The notes under the pieces: generated by a model
Told to the model about the DNA's origin: nothing
Database searches by the model: none
What the model saw: the letters and a program-made list of their open reading frames with translations, nothing else
Assembly (NCBI GenBank): GCA_022606135.1
Contig: JABYQN010000016.1
Coordinates: forward strand, 186,001 to 250,000
Reading direction: 5' to 3'
Length of the DNA: 64,000 bases
DNA from: Fomes fomentarius
Lineage: Eukaryota > Basidiomycota > Agaricomycetes > Polyporales > Polyporaceae
Program-made: the position numbers and the translations under genes
In this document: piece by piece, positions 23,986-36,438 of the stretch
Layout: each line of letters opens with the position of its first letter
Numbering within the stretch: the first letter of the stretch is position 1

Positions 23986-25885
23986 GTCTGTGGTGTGTAG
24001 GTGTATGTGCTTGATGAAGTTGCGATCACAGGTTACTGGCAAGAGTAGAAGGCTCAACACGAGCGCGATTCGTAGCAGGGTAGTGCTGGTTAGAGGTGCA
24101 AGTAGTGAAGAGCGCGTGGTGAGTGACCACTGTATGACCGGGTCTTTGGACCGGCGGTCACTTGCCATATATGTCATGCCATCAAAGCGGCCAAAGCCGG
24201 CACCATGTCTTTTGAACAATAGAATGTCCGGAGTGGCGTGTCAATCGGTCTGGGAACTGAAGGAATCCTTCGACCGTCGCTGCGTGATTACAGAGGAAGT
24301 TGGTAGATGCAAAGGGACGCATGTTGGTAGAATCCTATGGCGTCTATAGCAGTTTGACGCCGGGGAGCCTTGCTCCCTCCAACTTGAGGGCCGTCCAGCC
24401 AGTACCACTGAGCAGAGTTAACCCCAACGCGTGATGATGACAGAGTGAACGTACTTACCAAAACGGGAGCTTGCGTTGAGAGAGGGTTAGGGTCTCGGCG
24501 TAGGGTGATGTCAATGCTGGATGTTACTGCGCGTCCAAACCCGTGAACAAGTCAGATGTTACCACACGGTCAGTCGAGCATCATCTCATCACAAAATGCT
24601 ATCGTGATTCATGAGCAACGGGATTGGTTCGCCCTGAGCTGGGGTGAGTACCCCCGAATATCCCCTCAGAGGTTATCTGCCACTGATGGGTTCTCGGTGC
24701 TCCATATATGGTAGATGGTATGTACCAGATGCCTAAAGAGGTTTCTCCTTTTTTCCCGCGGGTGCTTCGTCGAGTTTTCGGCAGCGCCATTTTCATAGCG
24801 GGGATTTCGTCGATAGCAAGGCATTATTGACCCTGTTAACACCCTGTTAGTAACAATATAAGACAGTCGTCCCTCCATGAACATTTTGGTGTGTACCACT
24901 GCAAAGATCGTGTCCTTTGCGAGGTTAGGAAAGGGATGGAAAATGCAAATCAAAAGTTTCACGCGGTGAGATAACGTGCGAGAATACGCCTCCAACGCCT
25001 TTCCAGGGCAGGTAAATCAGGCTTACCTATCTTTGTAAGCTCAACCCATCGAACCTCGTGAAACTGAGGAAGCTAATCGTTTCTCCAGGGTTTCTTGGAG
25101 GAAAGGATGCGTCCGTTCTAGTGTACTGTACGTCCCAGACTTAGGCGAAGCGGAGTAACCCTAAATTAGGGCGTGGGAAACGGAGAGGCGAGCACCAGAG
25201 ACACAAAGCGAAGCGCCAGCGACATTTTCTGAGTCCCCAGAAAAATATGAACCGTTTCGGTGATGAGCTGAAACGATAAAATAACGAGTCATTGAACGAT
25301 CTCCGCAGGAGGTTGACATCGTGGGCCGGGACATGGGGATAAGCGCCCAAATAGGCGAGAAGAAAGGCTGGGACGTACAGTATCGACTGGTGTCTTGCTG
25401 GCGCTCCTTTCCAGGCTCCGAGCGGAGATGCAGACCCCGTTTGAAGCGACGACTGAGCTAGCATGAGTGTGGCTCGAATGGGAAGGTTTCCAGCGGGGAA
25501 GATGGTGGTAAGAAGAGAAAGAGCTGGGGCGAAAGAGCGGCTTCAGTGAGAACTGGCGCGGATGTTTGAATGCTGGGTTGTAATACAGGTTCAATGTATC
25601 CTAGAATACATAGATAATCCCATGCTATCGCTCGCCACTTACCAATCCTTCTTGATGCTATTCGTATAAAGCCTGACAGTGAATGGAGTGACTCACTCAG
25701 ACTGACTCCCTGCCACAAACCGAGCACAGCGACGCTCAAGCCCCGCCCTGCTCCTTTGCTCCGGACAGCTTCCGTGCCTTGTCTCCTAGACGTGAATCTG
25801 CTATAAGATTCTGTCTTGTCGGCCGTATTCCTCGCAGCTACTTACGCTGATCGTTCTTCTCCCCACCTCGTCCAGCCCAGCCGAC
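23986..25885. other. Divergent promoter region, unit A
   Basis: Non-coding spacer between the F-box-like gene and the transporter stub. It is conserved in all three units. Relative to unit C it carries about 100 extra bases near 24940-25035. No gene supported. Confidence 0.5.
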
Positions 25886-26235
25886 ATGCTCGAGAAAAGC
25901 AATTCGGAACTTGAGCGCAAAGGCGAGATCTACGCCGACACGCCAGCGACTTCAACCGAAACCGTCAATGTCGATCTGTTCAAAGAGGGCTCGATCGATC
26001 CTATATATCGGGCGAAGCTCGTGTCCTGAATGCGGCGATCCAGGACATTGGGATGGGCAAGTATCAGGTACGCAGCGCACATACCTGGGCTTCTGGCACG
26101 CTGGCTGAACTGGCTGTAGTGGTGGCTATTCGCGGTTGCTGGCTTTGGATGGTTCGCGTACGTCATCAAGTCTGCTTCTGCTCCAGGAGAGAGCTGATCG
26201 TGGTCGTCGGATGGCACAGTGATAGTGTATGGCCG
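25886..26235 (+). pseudogene. Truncated 5' end of MFS transporter, unit A
   Basis: Counterpart of the first three exons of the intact transporter at 46207. Segments 25886-26067, 26120-26157 and 26220-26235 correspond to its exons 1-3 with the same splice sites. Exon 1 has lost one base near 26011-26016 (ggcgaagc against ggcaaaagc), so the frame ends at a stop soon after DPIYRAKLVS. Similarity to the transporter locus stops about 25-40 bases into intron 3, and no later exon follows. It cannot make a transporter but keeps the promoter and splice signals. Confidence 0.85.
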
Positions 26236-29200
26236 GTGAGTCTTCTTTCTCGCGTTCATTAGAGAGCACCCGACCGTCGAACCTGCCTCAGCCTGGGTCG
26301 TCGAGTAGGCACGACAGCGCGCGAGTTCGCACGGCGGCCAGACGTCGCGCCCGTCATCGGCTGCCCGACGTCCGATCCCAGGCGTCTCTGCCGCTCTCCC
26401 TCGACCTCTCACCTCTCTCGACGCTCTCTCGACGCGCTCCAATCTCGTCTCTGTTGCATTGGCATCAACGATCCCCTGCTCTCGATCTGCGTTATTCACT
26501 CGAGCTCCGCCCTCTGCACTTCAACTTCAAGACTGGCGCTGCTGGCTGTCTCTCATTCTCGTCCGGCCCCTCCTCCTCCGCAAAAGACCCATCCCCGCTC
26601 CGCTCTGCTCCAGCTAGGATGTGCACAACATTATCGCTTCCGACCGTCACGGCCGCACGCCCGCCCAGCTCCTTATCGCGCTGCGGACGATTGCATCGTA
26701 GTCCCCAACGTTATGTAGCAGAACATCGCGGTAAGCATCCTCTCCCTATCTCTCATCCTGCCAATATTCCGCTCGTCGTCGCCGAGCCGCGACTCCCTGG
26801 TCCGAGGCAGACATTGTAGGACCGTCCCTCCTCCCTCAATAGGTCCGTCCCACCGTCTGCCTAGAGCTTCGCGCGCAGATCACCGTAATCACTGCGATTG
26901 TGGATGTACGTCCACCTCTGTTCACTGTTGCTTGTTTAGCAGTTACATCCAAAGTATGGACGACAGCTAACAATACATTTACAGATAAAAGACCGTCCCG
27001 CCTCGGCGCTGCTCCTGCCGCGGGACACTGGTCCCGAATTCTCAACACACATAGCGTCGCGCGCCCTCGACGCTCGCTTTCCGCCGTCTTGAACGGTATG
27101 CAGAACGTTGCTGGGACACTAGAGCCTATCTGCGGAAGATATCGTGTCCACATGGACATCTGGTGCGTAGTTTTGTGTTTGCTACTGCGCTCTCTATCGC
27201 ATTGTGCCCCCATGTACGTCGCTACATCCCAATATAACTCAATATTCACCCGCCACTCTTGCATACGAATCGTCCACTGTCCTCTCTCCATCCGCTTTCC
27301 GTTCCACCCTCTCCGCTGTAGCCACTCGGAGCACGCTAGCACACAATTCCGACCGTAGTCCCGCCGAGAACGCAACCGGCACGTCTCTCAGCAGTATATT
27401 CCCCATCTCGTCGCAACACACTTATGTTACTGTTACAGACACTTACACCACATTAGACAGCACCCGCCGGTCGTTCCGCACCTGATCCCTCCAGTGCGGA
27501 CTGCGCCGACGACGCGCCTTCGAATGACTGAGGACTACGGAGGACGACGTCGGACCTGCGTCGGACCTGCCCAAAACAACGCATCCGTCAGTATATGTCC
27601 CCCGAACATATGCACGGAAGCACCACAGACGTACCTTATCGAGACCCACGCTGCCAGTGTGGACGGCTCACTGTCAAGAGAACAGCAGGGGACAATGTGA
27701 GTTACTGTCCCCGTCCGCCTCCTCCACTGCTACTTAACCCTCCGCACTTCCGGGCAGGCTTCCGTCCGCGCAGCTTTCCTCGCCTTTCGGTTCTATCACA
27801 TCCCTTCATCCGTCCAACACGCTCCTGCCAAGCTCGCCGCTTGGCCTGCGCCCTGGCCGCCGCGTCGCCATCTCATACAGTAACTATCAAATTCGCCGCC
27901 GTGCCCCTCTCTACTGCACTAGCCTGGAATCCGTGCGATCCGTCCCCTGTCTGTAAGTACCTCGCAACCAGTGCGAGCCGACGGTTCGCTGTAGATATTG
28001 CGCTGATGATGCGACTTGTAGATTCCGCCAGACAACCGTCGGTCCCGTGTCCCCGAGACCGCCGCTCGTACCGTCGTGTCTGTCACGAGGATTGGGAGCT
28101 GTGGGAGACGGCAGTACAGCACGGCGTGCCTGGACAGTACCGTGTAAGGGAGATCGCACCATACCTGTACCATCTCATTCTTGAGAGTCGAATCCCACTC
28201 ACAATAGCAACAGCACTGTCCCCTCCCTCCGATGAGCATGGAGGAGGCGATCCGGCTCGCAGTTGACCAAGACATGGAGCAGCTCATCCATGCGAGCTCG
28301 AGGAAGTGCACGGTATGCCTGTCATCGTGAGTCGCTCTTCGCTCCGCTCTAGACTGTCTATTGCGCCAGTGCGTGCGTGTTGTCATGTTCATTGCACTTG
28401 CGCAGTACATCCCGTTGTCCTCCACGCCGTGCCTGCAGCGCATCGACGCGTTCCTGTTCTCGCTCGGGTTCACGCTCATCCTCGCGTGGGCATACCTCCT
28501 CTCGCCGCTCTCCTTCCGAGCGAGGTGCGGGAGCACCCTGATTGAGCATTGTCTCGCGAGATGGCTGCGAACGCGCTAGTACGCAACGGTCAATATTATG
28601 CCGTCTGGTCTGGTCTTGGAGCTCAGAGGCCGGTTTCAGACTCATCCGCGTCAAGGTCGTGGGGTAAGCATTTTCCTCGCGATATCCGGCGCGCTCGCAT
28701 CTTCTGTTGACTCGACTCTGGGGCTGCGAGACTCGGAGTCGAGGTTCGCGAGCCGCTCTCTCTCTTGATGACGACGAGGGTGCTGTACCCGTACCGTGCA
28801 GACGAGACCTTGCATGCGCCGTTGGTACCCAGTGCTTGTACTCACTCAGTAGGTCTCACCGCGCTCGCAGTGTACTATCTATCGGTCCGAATGCACAGTT
28901 GAGATTGCGACGGAGACCGGACTGCGACGCGGACGGTATGGTACGCTGTGCGACGATCAGAAGCCCAGGACGGACTCGGCTATTACTCGGTGTCCGCCCT
29001 GGTCGTACCGGCTGGACGACGGTAAGCTGAATTCTTGGTTACGAGAGTGCAGGGGGTGCTGAGAGGTGACCGTCCAGGGACGAGACGAGTCATGTGTGCC
29101 GGTACGTCCCTCTTCTGGTCATCTTGGGTCGTCAGACGGCGTGGAGGACCGCATCCGCTTGCTGCACGATCGTTCGCCATTTGGAGTAAAGCTGAGCCTG

Positions 29201-31143
29201 CCTTGCGTGTGTGAGCCTTTGATGATCTCTTTGAAACGTGCAACAAAGTGCGATTTCGGGAGTTAGAGCGTGGACGCGGTACGCACCATTAGTGAATAGT
29301 TGCGACGGTGATGCACAACTGTGATTGCCCGCTCAGCATGCATGAAGGTGTTGTGGCTGTCTACGAGGCGCATTTTAGCGAGCAGCCTCGTCCTCTTCAA
29401 CTGACTCAGTACTCAGATATTGAACCATGTTCGCCCTTTTTTCACATTGAATCCTGCTGAGGTCTGGCTCCCTTCAGTCTCTCTGCCGCATCGGTCGGCA
29501 TCATGGTCAAGCAATGGCTGAACGAGTACAGCACCGGGCTCTTCAGGGACTCGCGACATTTCGCTCGCCTCCGCCAGTACCGGTTGGGCAAAGAGCACTA
29601 GTGGCATGTAGCAGAAATTGCATGATGACGAGTATTGCTTTGTACCGACAACACGGACGCGAGACGCTCTCCGTATGGATGGATATGTATGCCGGTTGGT
29701 CCACGTCACTGGAGATTCAGGAGCGATCCACTGGCGACGCCTGTAGCGCGGATATCGACCGCTTATCGCGCACCTTGTCTCCTTGCCATCTCATCTCGGC
29801 TACTTAAATCGAATCGTTCTGATGCATCTCAATCTCCAGGTTTTTTTATAAGCCTTCGCTCGGTCTCTATGACCCAAAGACTTGGCATCTTCCCGTCGTT
29901 CGCTACGAGAACATACACGGCTGCCGGACTGTCGAAGTAACTTGATGTTGGAGTATGTGTTGGAGTGTGAGCTGCGCTGCTCTCGCTATATGGGACAGGA
30001 CTGCAAGCACGCAGTGGAGCTGGCTGCCGATGGTGCATGCTAACGGTTCACAGAATGCCAGAGACGTCGTGCCTTTGCTAAAATCTGCAATAGGTACATC
30101 GCATGTCTGTAACTTGTCGTTATGCCATTGATCCTCATCTTAACGCTTACTACCAGTAGTACCAGAGTCATCTAAACGCTTATCCGGTTCATGCAGAGCC
30201 CGTGGTTCATCGCAAGGCTTCTGAATGAAGCGAGCTTCCGGATAATGCGGCCTTGCTCCTTTTCGGTCAGACGCGCCTGCTGTCTCAGACCAGTGGGTAC
30301 CATCTTGCATCATCAACTCGGACTCATGGTAAATGATGCCGAATCGCTTGCAGAAGCGCGTGGCACGGACTTTTCGGTGTCAGGACTGAGCGCAGCACAC
30401 CAGGGACGCTGACTGATGCATGCCCTTGGAACTCATTCCTCCAAGTTCTGACGGTCAGTACTCTAACCCAATTTCCGCGCCATGGAGCTCCGAGTCTGCA
30501 GCTTGAACCGGGTCGTTGTGCGTCTTTCTTTGCACTGGCATGTTGTCTTGCACGGAATGTACATACTAAATCATCAGATTGTACCGTGTGACGCTACCTC
30601 AGATTTGCTCTGACCTCGGCTACAAGCAGTCAACCGGCTATTGCTGGTACGTACGCCACCCTCGCATACTCGATACATATGTGCTACTGATGGAAACCAC
30701 TCGGCAGGCTGGGCAGACCATCATTGTGGAGATTTGCGGGACCTTCACATGTATCCCTGCCATCCTCAATGAGAACTGTACCGCAGAACTCAGTGTGCGC
30801 ACAGGTTGTCTGAAGGTTGGTCTGAAGATGCTCTCGTTTGTTTTTGAGTACGCAATCTCTGTGGTCACTATGCTTGAAGATGCTCTCATGGACTGCGACC
30901 TCGTGTCCGGCAGACGGCCAGCACGATCGTGAAGCACCTTGTGCTTGGTATCGCCATCTGCACTTAGTCTCAGTCAATCTGTTTCGCTTGTGAATCGACC
31001 CTAACCACGGTACGTACCAACATCACGCTTTGCCGATATTGCAAGGGGACACAGTTCGTAGCTTCCTCACACTCCGCCTCAGAGTCTTGCTTTCGCATCT
31101 CCTCCCCTCTGTGGCACTCATCGCACCACCTCTTGTGCTCATC
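26236..31143. other. Unit A segment absent from unit C; no gene recognised
   Basis: About 4.9 kb shared with unit B only. Open frames of 60-220 codons overlap on both strands (for example around 26836-28266), but none has a recognised domain or matching splice model. A weak candidate for a small membrane protein is listed separately at 28232. I see no transposase, reverse transcriptase or terminal repeats. Confidence 0.4.
28232..28579 (+). CDS. Possible small membrane protein (weak)
   Basis: A possible two-exon gene. ATG at 28232 gives MSMEEAIRLAVDQDMEQL, a gtatgc donor follows about 28315, and a ttgcgcag acceptor precedes TACATCCCG. The second part holds one strongly hydrophobic segment (FLFSLGFTLILAWAYLL) and ends in a basic tail at a TAG. 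No family is recognised. The same structure is present in unit B, 10,202 bases on. It could equally be chance. Confidence 0.25.
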
Positions 31144-31782
31144 ATGCCCGCACAGCGCAAACACAACCATGACACAACCTCAGATGGCGAGGAGCAAACG
31201 TACTCGAGCAGACTTGTCGCTCTGCGCGCAAAACTTCGCCATCTCATGAACAAAGACTTGGGTATGTACTGCACGCCGTTCTCATCCATCCGGATTCCAT
31301 GACTGACCATTCTGTGCACAGCGGAGAGCACCGGCGAGAGGCGGGCGACAATGAAGTGGACACCGAGGGGCTATGCAAAAGGAGTTGTTCTCCGACGGCG
31401 ACGGAAGCTGTCCGTCTGGCCTGTCTGGGCTGACATCCCATTTGCGAACCTGAGCGACATCCCTGGTGGTGAGCCCGTCATTGAATACCTCCTCAACCTG
31501 TGGACCACGGGAATCATGCGGTTTATGGACGCGACGGAGGATGACATTGACCTCGCGAAGAGACGGTACATGGATGTCTGTCCCGGTGTTCCTCTCGAGC
31601 TCCCTCAACCACGGTGCTGGGGACCGTTCACTCGCAATGACCTCGGGAAGGCGCGTCAACGACTGGTCACGAACCCTCTGGGACTTCCACTGAAGAGGAA
31701 GAGGGTGGGTGCGATCACTCCGAAGCTGATTCTGGATGAGATTGACGAGGCGGATGAGGTCGAGAGCGAGGTGGAGGAGTGA
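31144..31782 (+). CDS. Small unknown protein, unit A
   Basis: Exons 31144-31261 and 31322-31782 give 192 residues in a clean frame (gtatgt donor, gtgcacag acceptor). The N-terminus is hydrophilic (MPAQRKHNHDTTSDGEE). The body contains a Trp/Pro-rich segment (SVWPVWADIPFANL), a PRCWGPFTRNDLGKARQRL motif and a basic patch LPLKRKRV that could be a nuclear localisation signal. It closes with an acidic tail (EIDEADEVESEVEE). The clean splice and biased amino-acid use support a real gene. I cannot assign a function. An identical copy lies in unit B. Confidence 0.6.
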
Positions 31783-32562
31783 GTGTATGGTGACTGGTCA
31801 CAAGTGCTGTCGGGATAATACATTTGCATTCACGGTCTCTGTCTTTGATTCATTCTATGTATGAGAAGATGGGCGGCCATTGCACTCCATCCTTGTAGTA
31901 TTGCCATCGACACTCTACTGTCGGTACTGTCCAATGAATTCAACAACGCAGTCTCAGCTGTGAAGCACAGATGCGAACCTCAGAAATTAAACGGGAATTT
32001 GATGACTGCGCGAATGATCTATTGCCCCATACTAAGCGGCATCAACTCATACCGCCTGTACAGAAGAAACGCAAGACAGGCCACCAGATGAGGCGGTTGC
32101 GAGCCGGGTTGCGAGCCGAGTTTCGAGGCACAGAATAGGAATAATCGCATTGTAAATAAACTTGGCAGAAACACATCTCCGAGTCGGTATTCGAAGGATA
32201 ATCCTCATCAGCATACTCATCATGAAGCACGAGTACCGGAGCACTCAGACACTACTCTGTCTGTAATGGTGCAGATAATGTAGAACGTAGTCAGAGGCCT
32301 AGTGCTTCTCAGCCCAGATCATGGTGGAGTGCTCTCTCGAGCGCACAACACGCCCTACTGCTCCTTAGAGCCCAGTGCTCCTTAGAGTCCAAAACAAGTC
32401 CTAGTGCTCCTTATAGCCCAGAACACGCCCTATCTCTTCATCTCTTCCTGGATGTTTCCTCTCATTTCACTTACCTCCGCATATCCGGCGACAAGTGCAC
32501 TGCCGAACAGGCGACATCTCGATCATCGAGGCCACAATCCAGTCTCTGCCGTCGAGTGATGC
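31783..32562. other. Tail of unit A with short degenerate repeats
   Basis: No gene. From about 32345 to 32435 a roughly 16-20 base motif built on gtgctccttagagcccag recurs about four times in degenerate form. The tail abuts the 3' end of the next F-box-like gene and marks the unit junction. Confidence 0.55.
32345..32435. repeat. Short degenerate tandem repeat (gctccttagagccca), unit A
   Basis: About four imperfect units contain tgctccttagag or tgctccttatag followed by ccca. The same block is present at about 42549-42638 in unit B. Confidence 0.7.
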
Positions 32563-34189
32563 TCAGTCACCTGCTTCGACTGCTTCGCCCGCCTCATCCG
32601 CCTCATCCGCCTCGCCCCTTCGTCCGCCTCCTCCTGCCGCTCATAACACTCACACGCGACCTCGTGCATGTTGTGCAACAGCTCCAGCGTGACGCTCTTC
32701 ACCGAAGGCACTACTATGAACACCGCCATGGCGGCGGCATACAGGTCATAGGATACCATTGCCTCTCTGAGCGGGCAGAGCTCGAACTCGTCTTGCACGG
32801 GCGACGCCCCAGTCTCGTCCATCTCCGGCAGGTAATGGCAATGGTACAATGGGCACGGGAGCTGGATGCGCAGCCGGAGGGTAGTGAGGCCGAGTCTCGT
32901 CTTTTTGAAGATCCTGGTGTGCACGTTCTGCAATAGCGAGTCAGTCAGCGATCGGAATATGCGCGTAGACATAGACATGCATGTGTAAAGGGGAGACAGG
33001 AAGGGAGGAGAAGCGGACTCACAAAGACCCTATTCAGACACCGCGTCGTATATCCCACAGTCTCCTGTGCGTAGTCCGGCTCCGGCTGTTCCCCAATCTT
33101 GAACAGCTCCTCCCCCTTGACCGGCCACCCGACCTCGAACGCGTCCTCGCACGTCGTCAGCTCGAGGTTCACTACGCCCCGGGTTAGCAGCAGGAGGTCG
33201 ACGATCTTCTGCCGCAACAATGCCGGGCCGGCCTCGAGCACCAATGTTTCGACGTCGCACGTCAGCCCCAGCGCGAGCACGTCGAGGATCGCGCCAGAGA
33301 CGCGCTTTAAGTTGGTCCACGAGCCGTGTTTGAGCTGGAAGTGGCGGTTCATCCCACACATCTTCTTCGCGGCTGCCGGGCCAATCGCGCCGTCTCTGTC
33401 GTGCACGGCACCGAGGTCGATGCTGGTGACATTCGGGAATGTGAGAACGAGGCTCTGGGTGTGCGGGAGCAAGAGGTCGGATGCGTGTAGATGGTCGACG
33501 GAAGGGAGGATTGCGCCCGAACCCGAACCTGAACCCGAACCTGGACCTTCGGGGTGCACGACGCGGACGCCGCTGATGTGCACAGACGTGAGGGTCGATT
33601 GAGAGTGCTTGAGCAGGCGGGAGGGGTCCAGCGCGTGTATGGGGTCGTCGAGAGTCTGCGGCGGGGAGAAGAGCAGCGTGGCTGTGGACAGTGTGGATTT
33701 GAGGGTGCTTAGGAACTGGATGATGCGCTTCGTGGGTCGAGATGCGACCAGTTTCAGGTGTTGGAGCGAGGTCATGCCAGCAAGGACACGGCAGAGGGTA
33801 GGCGTAGAGTCGAAGAGGGTGTCGGCATGGTGGATTATGAGCGATGTGAGGCCGGTGACTCGGCGGAGCGCGGTGCAGAGCCATTTGCCCCGTTTCTCCG
33901 ATAGAGTAAGCCGCTGGAAAGTGAGGTGGCTCTTGAATAGCTTCGCTCGTTCGAGGTTGTCGACGGCGAGGAACAGCGAGAATGAGACGGCTACCCTGGC
34001 GCTGTCGAGGACGACACCACGGTCAAGCAGAATCTTGATGCCAAACCGGTACATTGTCCGGTCGGTACGCATGAAGGAAATGAGATGCGAGTTGGTGGCC
34101 GCAACGTCGTCGAAGGCCTTCATGATGAGGTGGAGTGTGTCGTAGTCGAGCACGAGTAGATGGTTGTGGTTGGCGGTTTCCAATGCCAT
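32523..34189 (-). CDS. F-box-like protein copy B, C-terminus frameshifted
   Basis: Exon 1 (34189-33023) encodes the same protein as copy A. Exon 2 starts at 32927. A C run at about 32615-32618 is one base shorter than in copies A and C, so the acidic EAD tail is replaced by a basic Arg-rich tail (GARRMRRMRRAKQSK...) that ends past the normal stop. Predicted length is nearly unchanged (about 524 residues). If real, the charge of the tail is reversed. It may instead be a homopolymer error. Confidence 0.6.
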
Positions 34190-36088
34190 GTCTGTGGTGT
34201 GTAGGTGTATGTGCTTGATGAAGTTGCGATCACAGGTTACTGGCAAGAGTAGAAGGCTCAACACGAGCGCGATTCGTAGCAGGGTAGTGCTGGTTAGAGG
34301 TGCAAGTAGTGAAGAGCGCGTGGTGAGTGACCACTGTATGACCGGGTCTTTGGACCGGCGGTCACTTGCCATATATGTCATGCCATCAAAGCGGCCAAAG
34401 CCGGCACCATGTCTTTTGAACAATAGAATGTCCGGAGTGGCGTGTCAATCGGTCTGGGAACTGAAGGAATCCTTCGACCGTCGCTGCGTGATTACAGAGG
34501 AAGTTGGTAGATGCAAAGGGACGCATGTTGGTAGAATCCTATGGCGTCTATAGCAGTTTGACGCCGGGGAGCCTTGCTCCCTCCAACTTGAGGGCCGTCC
34601 AGCCAGTACCACTGAGCAGAGTTAACCCCAACGCGTGATGATGACAGAGTGAACGTACTTACCAAAACGGGAGCTTGCGTTGAGAGAGGGTTAGGGTCTC
34701 GGCGTAGGGTGATGTCAATGCTGGATGTTACTGCGCGTCCAAACCCGTGAACAAGTCAGATGTTACCACACGGTCAGTCGAGCATCATCTCATCACAAAA
34801 TGCTATCGTGATTCATGAGCAACGGGATTGGTTCGCCCTGAGCTGGGGTGAGTACCCCGAATATCCCCTCAGAGGTTATCTGCCACTGATGGGTTCTCGG
34901 TGCTCCATATATGGTAGATGGTATGTACCAGATGCCTAAAGAGGTTTCTCCTTTTTTCCCGCGGGTGCTTCGTCGAGTTTTCGGCAGCGCCATTTTCATA
35001 GCGGGGATTTCGTCGATAGCAAGGCATTATTGACCCTGTTAACACCCTGTTAGTAACAATATAAGACAGTCGTCCCTCCATGAACATTTTGGTGTGTACC
35101 ACTGCAAAGATCGTGTCCTTTGCGAGGTTAGGAAAGGGATGGAAAATGCAAATCAAAAGTTTCACGCGGTGAGATAACGTGCGAGAATACGCCTCCAACG
35201 CCTTTCCAGGGCAGGTAAATCAGGCTTACCTATCTTTGTAAGCTCAACCCATCGAACCTCGTGAAACTGAGGAAGCTAATCGTTTCTCCAGGGTTTCTTG
35301 GAGGAAAGGATGCGTCCGTTCTAGTGTACTGTACGTCCCAGACTTAGGCGAAGCGGAGTAACCCTAAATTAGGGCGTGGGAAACGGAGAGGCGAGCACCA
35401 GAGACACAAAGCGAAGCGCCAGCGACATTTTCTGAGTCCCCAGAAAAATATGAACCGTTTCGGTGATGAGCTGAAACGATAAAATAACGAGTCATTGAAC
35501 GATCTCCGCAGGAGGTTGACATCGTGGGCCGGGACATGGGGATAAGCGCCCAAATAGGCGAGAAGAAAGGCTGGGACGTACAGTATCGACTGGTGTCTTG
35601 CTGGCGCTCCTTTCCAGGCTCCGAGCGGAGATGCAGACCCCGTTTGAAGCGACGACTGAGCTAGCATGAGTGTGGCTCGAATGGGAAGGTTTCCAGCGGG
35701 GAAGATGGTGGTAAGAAGAGAAAGAGCTGGGGCGAAAGAGCGGCTTCAGTGAGAACTGGCGCGGATGTTTGAATGCTGGGTTGTAATACAGGTTCAATGT
35801 ATCCTAGAATACATAGATAATCCCATGCTATCGCTCGCCACTTACCAATCCTTCTTGATGCTATTCGTATAAAGCCTGACAGTGAATGGAGTGACTCACT
35901 CAGACTGACTCCCTGCCACAAACCGAGCACAGCGACGCTCAAGCCCCGCCCTGCTCCTTTGCTCCGGACAGCTTCCGTGCCTTGTCTCCTAGACGTGAAT
36001 CTGCTATAAGATTCTGTCTTGTCGGCCGTATTCCTCGCAGCTACTTACGCTGATCGTTCTTCTCCCCACCTCGTCCAGCCCAGCCGAC
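34190..36088. other. Divergent promoter region, unit B
   Basis: Matches the unit A spacer, differing by one C in a run near 34855. No gene. Confidence 0.5.
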
Positions 36089-36438
36089 ATGCTCGAGAAA
36101 AGCAATTCGGAACTTGAGCGCAAAGGCGAGATCTACGCCGACACGCCAGCGACTTCAACCGAAACCGTCAATGTCGATCTGTTCAAAGAGGGCTCGATCG
36201 ATCCTATATATCGGGCGAAGCTCGTGTCCTGAATGCGGCGATCCAGGACATTGGGATGGGCAAGTATCAGGTACGCAGCGCACATACCTGGGCTTCTGGC
36301 ACGCTGGCTGAACTGGCTGTAGTGGTGGCTATTCGCGGTTGCTGGCTTTGGATGGTTCGCGTACGTCATCAAGTCTGCTTCTGCTCCAGGAGAGAGCTGA
36401 TCGTGGTCGTCGGATGGCACAGTGATAGTGTATGGCCG
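36089..36438 (+). pseudogene. Truncated 5' end of MFS transporter, unit B
   Basis: Same as the unit A stub: three exons with intact splice signals, the same one-base loss in exon 1 near 36214-36219, and no downstream exons. The frameshift therefore predates the A/B duplication. Confidence 0.85.

Larger units (their letters stand above)
22313..32562. repeat. Tandem repeat unit A (~10.2 kb)
   Basis: First unit of a large direct tandem array. It holds an F-box-like gene (-), the divergent 5' end of an MFS transporter (+), about 5 kb of unrecognised sequence, a small unknown gene and a short-repeat tail. Translated segments match unit B at a constant offset of 10,202-10,204 bases. The only differences I found are C/G homopolymer lengths plus a 45-base expansion in the acidic-repeat part of the F-box-like gene. 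Confidence 0.92.

Noticed and set aside
24666..25739. Minus-strand frames in the divergent promoter of unit A
   Set aside because: Conserved in all units only as duplicated DNA; indels in unit C break or alter them, so coding is unlikely.
27595..28266. 223-codon plus-strand frame in unit A and its copy in unit B
   Set aside because: Low-complexity Pro/Arg/Ser composition, no motif. Its conservation in B only reflects the recent duplication.
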